From: CAWIVH01 sp963839475
Lineage (GTDB): Bacteria > Acidobacteriota > UBA6911
DNA: 64,000 nucleotides
Assembly: GCA_963839475.1 (NCBI GenBank)
Contig: CAWIVH010000015.1
Span: forward strand, 372,001 to 436,000
Reading direction: 5' to 3'
The notes under the pieces were generated by a model that ran no database searches, had not been told where the DNA came from, and saw nothing but the letters and a program-made list of their open reading frames with translations. A program made the position numbers and the translations under genes. Positions 9,556 through 17,185 of the stretch are shown here, piece by piece (position 1 is the stretch's first letter; each line of letters opens with the position of its first letter).

Positions 9556-10218
9556 CTAATTCTTTTCCGGTCCTACGCGGTCGATGGCGACACTCTTGAT
9601 CAGTACCGGTTTTACAGGCGCATCATCCTGGTTGACCGGCACCCTGGCGATGGCTTTGACCACATCCAGGTCCTGGCACTGCCCGAAAATGGTGTGCTTT
9701 CCGTTGAGATAGGGGATCGGAATTTCGCTGATAAAAAACTGGCTGCCATTGGTATTCGGGCCGGAATTCGCCATCGCCAGTTTTCCCGGGGCATCGAACT
9801 TGAGGGAGGGAACGAATTCGTCTTTGAACGGGAATCCGGCTCCTTCCGCCGAACCGTACCCCGTGCCCAGGGGATCGCCTCCCTGAATCATGAACGACGG
9901 GATGACACGATGGAAGGTCAGTCCGTCGTAAAAGCGCTTACCGGTTACTTTCTGCTTTGTTTTCGGATCGACGTACGGAAGCTTTCCCGTGGCGAGCCCT
10001 ACTATGGTTTTTACGGTGAGCGGGGTCTGGTCTTCGTAGAGTTTGCAGCGGATGTTGCCAAGGCTGGTGACTAAGGTCATATAAAGGCCCGGTTCGCGGT
10101 CGGCAGCGGCCTGCGCTTCACCGGTTTTTCCCGGGACCGGCTCCGCGGCGATCAGCGACCAAGGGGTGAGGAAAGCTATCAGGATAAAGGCAGTGTTTCT
10201 GAAATAGGCTTTTTGCAT
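9556..10218 (-). CDS. Secreted cyclophilin-type peptidyl-prolyl isomerase
   Basis: The cyclophilin fold catalyses cis-trans isomerisation of prolyl bonds. I start the gene at the ATG giving MQKAYFRNTAFILIAF, because GGAGGA lies five bases upstream; the product then has a signal peptide ending near SLIAAEP and should work in the periplasm. Diagnostic stretches are FYDGLTFHRVIPSFMIQGGD (with the catalytic Arg), FKDEFVPSLKFDAPGKLAMAN, NGSQFF and LNGKHTIFGQ. The length of about 220 residues is normal for a secreted single-domain cyclophilin. It is the last gene of a leftward run after an RsbW-like ATPase, with no obvious functional link. Confidence 0.92.
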   Translation of the reverse strand: MQKAYFRNTAFILIAFLTPWSLIAAEPVPGKTGEAQAAADREPGLYMTLVTSLGNIRCKLYEDQTPLTVKTIVGLATGKLPYVDPKTKQKVTGKRFYDGLTFHRVIPSFMIQGGDPLGTGYGSAEGAGFPFKDEFVPSLKFDAPGKLAMANSGPNTNGSQFFISEIPIPYLNGKHTIFGQCQDLDVVKAIARVPVNQDDAPVKPVLIKSVAIDRVGPEKN

Positions 10219-10276
10219 TTTAATCCTCCAGGAGATGGCCGCCGCCACAAGGCAGGCGCCGCGGATCCTTCAGGCT

Positions 10277-10717
10277 TCAGCGCTTGCGCATATGGATTTC
10301 GGTGCCGCCGCGCCTGAATATCACCTCATCCATGAGCTGGTTTATCAAATAAATGCCTCTGCCGTGGCTGGCAAAGAGGTTTTCCCCCACCAGCGGGTTC
10401 GGGAGGGAAGAGGGATCGAAGCCCTTGCCTGAGTCGCGCACCACGATCAGAAGCCCGTGCGGCTCGTCGCAGGCCACCCAACATTGGACCATTTTGGAGG
10501 AGTCGCTGCGGCAGCCGTGCACCACGGCATTAATGATGGCTTCGCGGAGGGAAAGTTCGATCTCGAACTCCTTGCCGGCGGAGCACTCCATACCGCGGAC
10601 CACGCCCATGATTTTCTCGATAACCTCGGGAACAGCCTCAAGGTCGCCGGGAAAGGACACGTCCAATTTGGGGTCCAGGTTTGAGACGTCAAATTCACAT
10701 CGTGAATTTGTATCCAT
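10277..10717 (-). CDS. RsbW-like anti-sigma regulatory ATPase (HATPase_c)
   Basis: This is a 146-residue stand-alone GHKL ATPase domain. The N-box is SLREAIINAVVHG, the G1 box RDSGKGFDPSSLPNP, and the lid plus G2 region ASHGRGIYLINQLMD. That set is typical of RsbW/SpoIIAB serine kinases, which bind sigma factors or phosphorylate STAS antagonists. No STAS partner, PP2C phosphatase or sigma factor gene is adjacent. The gene is separated from the upstream MFS gene by 36 bases and is probably co-transcribed with it. The regulatory target is unknown. Confidence 0.8.
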   Translation of the reverse strand: MDTNSRCEFDVSNLDPKLDVSFPGDLEAVPEVIEKIMGVVRGMECSAGKEFEIELSLREAIINAVVHGCRSDSSKMVQCWVACDEPHGLLIVVRDSGKGFDPSSLPNPLVGENLFASHGRGIYLINQLMDEVIFRRGGTEIHMRKR

Positions 10718-10753
10718 AATTTGGCATTACTCTATGATTATGCGCGCCTTAGT

Positions 10754-11986
10754 TCAAGACACTTCCGAAGGCTTCAGGTTGATGCCGAGCCAGAGAAAGC
10801 CACCAACGATCGAAACACCGGCAGCCAGCAAAAGGGCATTTTCCCAGCCGATCCAGGTGGCGAGCAGTGGTGTAAGCGTCGGCGAAACCAGGCCGCCGAG
10901 ATTGCTGCCCATGTTCATGATTCCCCCCGCCGTGCCGCTGCTGTTGCCGGCCATTTCCATCATGGTGGCCCAGAAAGGTCCTTCCACGCAGAGCACGAAT
11001 GCCGTGGAAAGCGCGAGATAAGCCGCTGCCATGTAGGCGCTCCCGGTGTGGGCACCCAGTGCGAGAAAAATTCCGGCGCCTACCAGGCCGACGATGGGCA
11101 CGATCCGGCGGCCCAGCGTAAGTCCGTACTTCTGGACGAGACGGTCCGAGATCCACCCTCCCAGCGGAATCGAGGCCAGCGATAAGATCCAAGGCAGGCT
11201 GCTCAGGATGGCGCCCCGCAACAGGTCGAAATGACGCTCCTGGGTCAGGTAGAGGTAGAACCAGAACACAAAAATATAGCCGACGTAACCTTGCAGCGTA
11301 TAACTGACGGTCAAAAGGAGAAAGCTGCGGCCACGAAGCTTCTTCCATTTTCCGTCCTTTTCCACCACGGATTTTTCCCGCCGTTCTGCGAATAATCCGG
11401 GGGAGGGATCGCTTGCTCTTTGCCAGGCGATCGCCACAGCGAGAGCCGGCAGCGCTGAAAGCAGCAAGGCTGCTCGCCACCCGGCACGCACCATGACATA
11501 GGAGACGAACGGAGGTGCAAGTGCAGAGCCCAGGCCGATAGCGGCGTTGACCAGCCCGGTGGCGCGTCCCTGCTTTTCTGGTGGAATCCAGCGCGATACG
11601 CCCTGAGCTGCTCCCGGAAAAGTGGGCGCTTCCCCTATGCCCAGCATGAATCGGAGCACCAGGAAGGAGAGCATCGCCCCCGCTGAACTGGCCTTGAACG
11701 GACCCCAGCCGATTGTCGATTGCAGGACGGTTGCGAATACCCACCACCACGCCGCCAGGGTCAGGATTCGCCTTGCGCCCCATCGATCCGCGAGCATCCC
11801 CGCCGGGACCATGAAAAGCGCGTAGCCCAACAGGAAGGCGCTGAATACGCGGCCCATCTCGACCTGCGTGAATTTGAATTCGGTCATCAGGAGAGCGCCG
11901 GCGACCGAAACATTTACACGGCAGATGTAACTTGCGGTTGCCGTGGCGCAGAGCAGTGCCACGAGGAGCCAGGGGCGCCCTTTCAC
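10754..11986 (-). CDS. MFS transporter, ACS (anion:cation symporter)-like
   Basis: This 410-residue, 12-helix secondary carrier starts with GTG; its first codon overlaps the stop of the upstream acetyltransferase gene (GTGA). Helix 1 contains YICRVNVSVA. The loop between helices 2 and 3 has the MFS signature GMLADRWGARR, and the matching second-half loop is PLGGWISDRLVQKYG. The N-terminal region resembles hexuronate/glucarate/phthalate-type carriers of the ACS family, which import organic anions with protons. The substrate cannot be read from sequence. Translational coupling to a GNAT enzyme suggests a shared physiological role that is not defined. Confidence 0.8.
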   Translation of the reverse strand: MKGRPWLLVALLCATATASYICRVNVSVAGALLMTEFKFTQVEMGRVFSAFLLGYALFMVPAGMLADRWGARRILTLAAWWWVFATVLQSTIGWGPFKASSAGAMLSFLVLRFMLGIGEAPTFPGAAQGVSRWIPPEKQGRATGLVNAAIGLGSALAPPFVSYVMVRAGWRAALLLSALPALAVAIAWQRASDPSPGLFAERREKSVVEKDGKWKKLRGRSFLLLTVSYTLQGYVGYIFVFWFYLYLTQERHFDLLRGAILSSLPWILSLASIPLGGWISDRLVQKYGLTLGRRIVPIVGLVGAGIFLALGAHTGSAYMAAAYLALSTAFVLCVEGPFWATMMEMAGNSSGTAGGIMNMGSNLGGLVSPTLTPLLATWIGWENALLLAAGVSIVGGFLWLGINLKPSEVS

Positions 11987-12444
11987 GGCTGTACCAGTCT
12001 TTTGATCATCAGAATCTCCGACAAACCTTCAACCACGTAGTCCTTCAACTCTCCGACCACGGAATAGCCATTGCGCTCGTAAAGAGCCTGCGCCCGTGGA
12101 TTGAAAGACGACACACACAGAAAAATGAACCGGGCTTCCGCGGCCTGGATCCTTTCAACATGCTGCAGGAGGAGAGACCCTATTCCGCGACTTCTGAAGT
12201 CAGGAGCTGTCGCGATCGAACGAACGTAGGGGGAGCCGGCAACCCCCTTGGGTTGAAGCAGCAAAAAACCACAGGGCTCGCTCCCGCATCGAGCTATGAA
12301 CAAATCACACGCAGGATCGGCACAAGCCTTACGGCAGGCTTCCAGGCCTCGTCCGAGAGTGATCCAGGGGTCTGATCCTGTCATCAGGCGGGCGGCCCAC
12401 TCGAACTCATCCGCGTTTGCCTTTGAAATGGATACCTCGCGCAT
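11983..12444 (-). CDS. GNAT-family N-acetyltransferase
   Basis: The protein transfers acetyl from acetyl-CoA to an amine. I start it at MREVSISKANADEFEWAARL, giving about 153 residues; longer versions run back through the 3' end of the upstream gene and add no recognisable sequence. Motif A with the acetyl-CoA pyrophosphate loop is clear: VRSIATAPDFRSRGIGSLLL, and motif B contains NPRAQALYERNGYSVVGELKDY. The shape is RimI-like, but ribosomal-protein specificity cannot be claimed. The stop is coupled to the MFS gene start. Confidence 0.82.
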   Translation of the reverse strand: MREVSISKANADEFEWAARLMTGSDPWITLGRGLEACRKACADPACDLFIARCGSEPCGFLLLQPKGVAGSPYVRSIATAPDFRSRGIGSLLLQHVERIQAAEARFIFLCVSSFNPRAQALYERNGYSVVGELKDYVVEGLSEILMIKRLVQP

Positions 12445-12517
12445 GAGCCGGATTGTAACAGAATTGCCCGGCGGGCATCGATCCGCATGCTTCGGCTCCG
12501 CGGCGGCAGAGCCTGTA

Positions 12518-13972
12518 TTATTCAGGGTCGGTGATCCGCACTGGAACAAACCCTGTTTCGGGCCAGCGCATCGAATGGCCAGCTGCATCCTGTGCTTCGA
12601 TGAAATATTCCACCTGGTGTTTTTTCCCGGCCTGGGGCCAGGTGACTTGAGCCGCATGTTGCAGGCCTTCATCCATCAACGGGATGATTTGGTGCCGTCC
12701 ATCGACCATCAGGCCGAGGTTGGCGACAAGCGGTCCTTCCGGCGAAGAGAGGGTGGGACGGATAGCCATCGTGGAGCCGGCCTCCGCCGCTCTCACGGGC
12801 ACATAACCAAGGTGGGGAGAACGCCGCGCAATGATCAAACCTGCGATCAGCCAATTGCTGCCATTTTCTGGGGAGAAGGAAAGCGTCAAGATGCCTCCTT
12901 TGACCTCGAGGTCCATCGTCTTGTCGCCGAACTCCCCCGCGGCATAAGTGATCGGAATTACGGGTGCGCCGGAGGGGCCATCGGGTTCGATCCGGAAGGC
13001 GCCAGCAGCTAATTCCGGCTGATTTTCCAGAATGCTGGTTACACGATAGCTACCATCGGGCAGGTTCAAGCGCAACCTGCTCCTGCGGTCCCCGCGCAGC
13101 CAATCGCCGCTGAGGAGCCGCAGCAGCGGACCTGAGTCGCGACGCCGGCCCGTGGAATGCAGCGATCCCGGACCGGGTGGAGGCGGCGATGCGACGATGC
13201 CGGCTGGATCCAGCCATCCATAGCCGAGTGCCTGAGAATAGGTTCCCCCTGGTCCCAGGGGACGAAATCGCGGTTGAGTTGAAGGGCCAGTTGTTGTATC
13301 AGCCGGTCCGAAATCGAGACCCAATTCAAAGAGCCCGTATCGTTTCAAAACCGCTTCATCCTCACTTAGGCGTTGGAGATCGCGGCGCAGAATTCCAAGG
13401 CATTCCGCCGGGGTTCCCGGAAGATCCGGGCGGGCGGTAGAGGCTGGGGGCTTGTCGCCCGGCAACAGGCGATAGAGGCTCTCGAAAATTGCCGCAGCCG
13501 CCGAAGCGTGCGCCTGGGAGGACTGAAGAGATCCGTAATCACCGCTCACATAAAACAAGGCGAGAGCGGAAGCGGCGAGAATACGTCTGGCAGTCATCCT
13601 GGCCAGAAGCGAGGAGGTTTTTGCCTCAAGGTTGTTACTGCCGTCATCCGCGGCCTCAGCCAACATTAGCAACTGCCTGCCGGCTTCCTCGGGCGGCATT
13701 ACCTGTGTATTTTCGCCGCGCAGTCTGGCCAGAGCATTGTCAACGAAGCTCGCATAGCGAACCGGATCGCTCGAGGCGGCCTGGGCCAAAGCCTCGAGTC
13801 TCCACGATGAGAGCCGTGTGTCTGCATCCTCGGAAAAAACTTGGCCGGGCATATATCCGCGAATGAAGGCACGGATTCGTTCCGGGGGAGCATCTGCCGC
13901 ACCCGGGCTCAACCAGGCAGGAAGCATACAGCAGAGCATCATCCCGGCACAAAATTCCAACATCCCCAACAT
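12518..13972 (-). CDS. Secreted protein with C-terminal beta domain, unknown function
   Basis: With the start at MLGMLEFCAGMMLCC the product is about 484 residues and begins with a signal peptide (cleavage likely near SPGAADA). An ATG 60 codons upstream would run into the nitrilase gene and gives a non-membrane, low-complexity leader. The middle (about residues 40-200) is helical and Ala-rich. From about residue 220, GTYSQALGYGWLDPAGIV and then LRLNLPDGSYRVTSIL indicate a galactose-binding or malectin-like beta-sandwich of the kind seen in carbohydrate esterases and glycosidases. I see no catalytic motif. It may bind a polysaccharide at the cell surface. Confidence 0.6.
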   Translation of the reverse strand: MLGMLEFCAGMMLCCMLPAWLSPGAADAPPERIRAFIRGYMPGQVFSEDADTRLSSWRLEALAQAASSDPVRYASFVDNALARLRGENTQVMPPEEAGRQLLMLAEAADDGSNNLEAKTSSLLARMTARRILAASALALFYVSGDYGSLQSSQAHASAAAAIFESLYRLLPGDKPPASTARPDLPGTPAECLGILRRDLQRLSEDEAVLKRYGLFELGLDFGPADTTTGPSTQPRFRPLGPGGTYSQALGYGWLDPAGIVASPPPPGPGSLHSTGRRRDSGPLLRLLSGDWLRGDRRSRLRLNLPDGSYRVTSILENQPELAAGAFRIEPDGPSGAPVIPITYAAGEFGDKTMDLEVKGGILTLSFSPENGSNWLIAGLIIARRSPHLGYVPVRAAEAGSTMAIRPTLSSPEGPLVANLGLMVDGRHQIIPLMDEGLQHAAQVTWPQAGKKHQVEYFIEAQDAAGHSMRWPETGFVPVRITDPE

Positions 13973-14015
13973 CGTGCTTGCGGACCGCCGATGGCTCAAG
14001 GCAGGTAATTCCGTC

Positions 14016-14981
14016 TCAGATACCGCGCTTGTCGAATCGGACGCTGCGGGTGTCTCGCTCCTGACCGGTAGGTACGGTAAGCGGCCCGTATAGCTCCGGC
14101 CGGCGCGTCCGGATCCAGCGGCGTCCGGTGCTCTGCTCCAGTAGCGACGCATCCAGGTCTGCGATCACCATGTCATCGCCGGCGCGCCAGGTCTCCGCTA
14201 GGATCCTGCCATAGGGATCGAGAATCATGGAGTTCCCAGTTCTGACCTCATCATCATCCACGCCGACGCCGTTGCTGAAGACCAGGAACATGCCGTTGTC
14301 ATGGGCCCGGCTGGGCAGCCAGCGCATGAGCCAGTCGCGGCCTTTGGGCCCGCGCAGTTCCCGCTCGATGGCTTCCGGATCAGCAGCGCGATTGTCCCAG
14401 AGCGCCCGATCGATCTTGCCCATGATGTGAGGATTCGGAGAAGTGCAGCCTCCGGTTTGATGGGGCGCCAGGAGGATATCTGCCCCTTTCAGCGCCGTTA
14501 TCCGGACGTTTTCATTGATGTTGACGTCGTAACAGATCAACACACCTACGCGGCAGCCGTGCGGTGTGTCGAATACGGTGAATTCCGATCCGGGGGTCAG
14601 GTGTTCGTTGACAAAGGCATGAATCTTCCAATGACGGCGGCACTGGCCATCGGGCATGGCCACTACATAGGCCTTGTGCAGCAAGCCGTCGGCGGTGCAT
14701 TCGATCAATCCCGCGCCGATGGTCATTCCATGTATGCGTGACAATTCCAGAAGCCTTTGCGTAGAGGGACCATCGGGCACAGGTTCGGCCAGGTCATCCA
14801 TTTCCGGACGTGAAAGGTGCCGCAAGTGCCAGTAACCCGTGATGCAGCACTCGGGAAAGGCGATAATCTCGACTTTTTGTGAAGCCGCTTGATCGACGAA
14901 GGATTCGATCTTGCCGAGGTTAGCCCGCTTGTCGCTCGGGGCGTGTTCGAATTGGACTGAAGCTACTCGTAGGTTTCTCAT
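14016..14981 (-). CDS. Nitrilase-superfamily carbon-nitrogen hydrolase
   Basis: This 321-residue enzyme has the full Glu-Lys-Cys triad of the superfamily: Glu in IIAFPECCITGYW (about residue 44), Lys in HWKIHAF (about 138) and Cys in VGVLICYDVNINEN (about 172). Members hydrolyse amides, carbamoyl compounds or nitriles. The extra C-terminal stretch (RTRRPELYGPL) and overall spacing suit the amidase/N-carbamoyl amino acid hydrolase side, but the substrate is not identifiable. The start is supported by GGGAG upstream of the ATG. It is the first gene of the leftward run ending with the cyclophilin. Confidence 0.85.
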   Translation of the reverse strand: MRNLRVASVQFEHAPSDKRANLGKIESFVDQAASQKVEIIAFPECCITGYWHLRHLSRPEMDDLAEPVPDGPSTQRLLELSRIHGMTIGAGLIECTADGLLHKAYVVAMPDGQCRRHWKIHAFVNEHLTPGSEFTVFDTPHGCRVGVLICYDVNINENVRITALKGADILLAPHQTGGCTSPNPHIMGKIDRALWDNRAADPEAIERELRGPKGRDWLMRWLPSRAHDNGMFLVFSNGVGVDDDEVRTGNSMILDPYGRILAETWRAGDDMVIADLDASLLEQSTGRRWIRTRRPELYGPLTVPTGQERDTRSVRFDKRGI

Positions 14982-15142
14982 GTCTCACTCCCGGTCCAGT
15001 TTAGCTCTTCAGGCTTAAGGTTGGCACAAGAGAATATGCTCAGCGTCCCCGCTCGGCCTTTGTTTGACATATCCGCCGCTTTTTGTTTTTGTTGCGGCCA
15101 AAGGCTGCGTCACGCTCTTCGGGTCTTTGTAGTGCTCTTAGT

Positions 15143-16048
15143 TCACTTGCGGGCGATGACGGTCAGGATGCCGTATTTTCTCGAAAGGGATTCGATCATC
15201 GGCATGGCTAGAATCAAAGGCTTCAGCAGGTAGTAAGGCACGGAGCTGCCGAATTTCTCCCGGGACCAATTCAGAAGGGAATGTTTGAGAGAGTGTAGAT
15301 TGACCCGCCGGGAAAAGAAATGATGACCTTCGACAGTGAATCCGGCATCACCGAGCAGGCGGTCGAGCGAGTCGAGGGAAAAGTGGTAGAGATGTCTGGG
15401 TACATCATCGAACGGGTACCAGTGCCGGCGGAATATCCGGGCCTGCAGACTGTCGAAACGCGGCAGCGAAATCAACAACCATCCGCCATTGCGGAGCAGT
15501 TCCGATGCCCGCCGCAGATTCCTGGCCGGGTTCGGAAGGTGCTCCAGCACATGCCAGAAGGTGATGACATCAAAGCTCTCCTTCATCAGCCGGGGACTAT
15601 AAATATCGCCTTGAATCATGCGCAGGGAGGGGATGCGGGTGTTTACGAGTGAGACGGTTTCGGCAGAGAGTTCAACTCCCGTCCGTTCCCACTTCTTGGG
15701 ATCGAGTGCCCAGAGGAACTTGCCATCCCCGCAGCCGACATCCAGGATCGTGCCGGAATGCCGGCAGCGATGCACCCATTCCGCTTTTTCCGCCTCGCCC
15801 CGCCAGGATCGGCTGGAAGCGATTTTGCCGCTGAGATACTCTTCGATCGCCCGGGCCGTATTGCCCAAATAGGTTGCGGGGTAATGCAAAGGGATTTCCG
15901 CTTCAGGTAGGGGAGGGGAAGTCCAGCCAAAGCCACAGCCGCGGCAGCGCAGGATGTCCCAAACCGGCTGGGGGCGGTTCCGGAACCGGTCAAATGCCGT
16001 GCAAAAAAGTTCGACTTCCACACCCCCGCAGACGAGGCAGCTTCCCAT
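15143..16048 (-). CDS. SAM-dependent methyltransferase with N-terminal zinc-binding motif
   Basis: This is a 301-residue class I methyltransferase. An N-terminal Cys pair set (CLVCGG and CRGCGFGW, about residues 4-40) should bind zinc. Motif I is ILDVGCGDGKFL at about 100-111; FWHVLEHLPNPARNL and GGWLLISLPRFD follow, typical of family 11/13-type methyltransferases acting on sugars or lipid carriers. It lies 17 bases downstream of the epimerase/dehydratase, so a role in modifying a nucleotide sugar or a surface glycan is a reasonable inference. Confidence 0.82.
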   Translation of the reverse strand: MGSCLVCGGVEVELFCTAFDRFRNRPQPVWDILRCRGCGFGWTSPPLPEAEIPLHYPATYLGNTARAIEEYLSGKIASSRSWRGEAEKAEWVHRCRHSGTILDVGCGDGKFLWALDPKKWERTGVELSAETVSLVNTRIPSLRMIQGDIYSPRLMKESFDVITFWHVLEHLPNPARNLRRASELLRNGGWLLISLPRFDSLQARIFRRHWYPFDDVPRHLYHFSLDSLDRLLGDAGFTVEGHHFFSRRVNLHSLKHSLLNWSREKFGSSVPYYLLKPLILAMPMIESLSRKYGILTVIARK

Positions 16049-16065
16049 GGGCAGGAACCGGGCTC

Positions 16066-17028
16066 CTAGCGGTTTCGTTCGAAAGCGATGACTTTGTCGA
16101 GAATATCGTCCAATGTGTGACGATTCGAATAACCCACAAGCCGCGTGATTTTAGCGATTCCCGGCACTCTGCGCTCCATATCCTCGAAGCCTTCGGCATA
16201 GGCGTCCTCATAGGGGATATGAATGATGGGGGATGAGCTTGCGGTTTTGGCCTTCACCCGCTCGGCCAGATCGTTGATCGAAACCTCGCCTTCGCTGCCG
16301 ATGTTGAATATTTCGCCGACGGCTTTCGGCTCATCGGCCAACGCGATGATGCCCTGGACTACATCCTCGACATAGGTGAAATTGCGGGTCTGATTTCCGC
16401 TTCCATAGATCGTGATCGGCTGCCCCTGGAGCGCCTGCCCTACAAACCTGGGAATGACCATGCCGTAGCGTCCCGTCTGGCGTGGTCCGACGGTATTGAA
16501 GAAGCGTGCGATGATGACCTCCAGGTTCTTGGTCCGGTTGTAGGCGAGTGCCAGGAATTCGTCCATGGCTTTCGTGGCAGCGTAGCTCCAACGGGCAATT
16601 GTTGTGGATCCGTATACGCGGATGTCATCCTCATCCAGCGGAACCTTCGAGTTCCGGCCGTAGACTTCCGAGGTTGAGGCAATGAAGGTTTTCTTGCGGA
16701 ACTTGTTGGCCAGCTCCAGAACGATTTCCGTCCCGACGATGTTGGTATGAATGGATTTGAGCGGCTCCTCGATGATCAGCCTCACGCCCACCGCGGCTGC
16801 CAGGTGGATGACGAGGTCACATGTCCCGGTCAGCTCCAGCATCATTTCGCGGTTGAGAATGGTGTCATGGACGAAATGAAACAGCGAGTTCGGCAGCAGA
16901 TGCCTGATGTTATCGAGGCTCCCGGTGGACAGGTCGTCAATGGCGTATACCTCGTCGCCGCGATTCAGGTACGCTTCGGTGAGATAGGATCCGATGAATC
17001 CGGCACCACCTGTTATCAATACTCTCAA
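16066..17028 (-). CDS. NAD-dependent sugar epimerase/dehydratase (extended SDR)
   Basis: This extended SDR enzyme acts on nucleotide sugars. I start it at the TTG giving MRVLITGGAGFIGS, because GGAGGG lies just upstream and this is the usual family N-terminus; a GTG four codons earlier would place that ribosome site inside the gene. It shows the Rossmann motif TGGAGFIG, the DDLSTGS loop, the STSEVYG stretch, YAATKAMDE (catalytic Tyr and Lys), FFNTVGPRQTGRYGMV and RNFTYVEDVVQGI. The closest types are dTDP-glucose 4,6-dehydratase, UDP-glucuronate decarboxylase and GalE-like enzymes. It pairs with the downstream methyltransferase. Confidence 0.85.
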   Translation of the reverse strand: MRVLITGGAGFIGSYLTEAYLNRGDEVYAIDDLSTGSLDNIRHLLPNSLFHFVHDTILNREMMLELTGTCDLVIHLAAAVGVRLIIEEPLKSIHTNIVGTEIVLELANKFRKKTFIASTSEVYGRNSKVPLDEDDIRVYGSTTIARWSYAATKAMDEFLALAYNRTKNLEVIIARFFNTVGPRQTGRYGMVIPRFVGQALQGQPITIYGSGNQTRNFTYVEDVVQGIIALADEPKAVGEIFNIGSEGEVSINDLAERVKAKTASSSPIIHIPYEDAYAEGFEDMERRVPGIAKITRLVGYSNRHTLDDILDKVIAFERNR

Positions 17029-17185
17029 CTGACCCTCCACAAGTTTTGCGAACTATTATATGCGGCAGGCACTTTCGTCAATGCTTTATATCGTCCCGGT
17101 CGGGCCGGAATATTTGCATATAAAAAGAATTTCATGGAAATTGTGATATTAGGGCTGCGCTTTTGAGATAATCCCCTGACGTCTT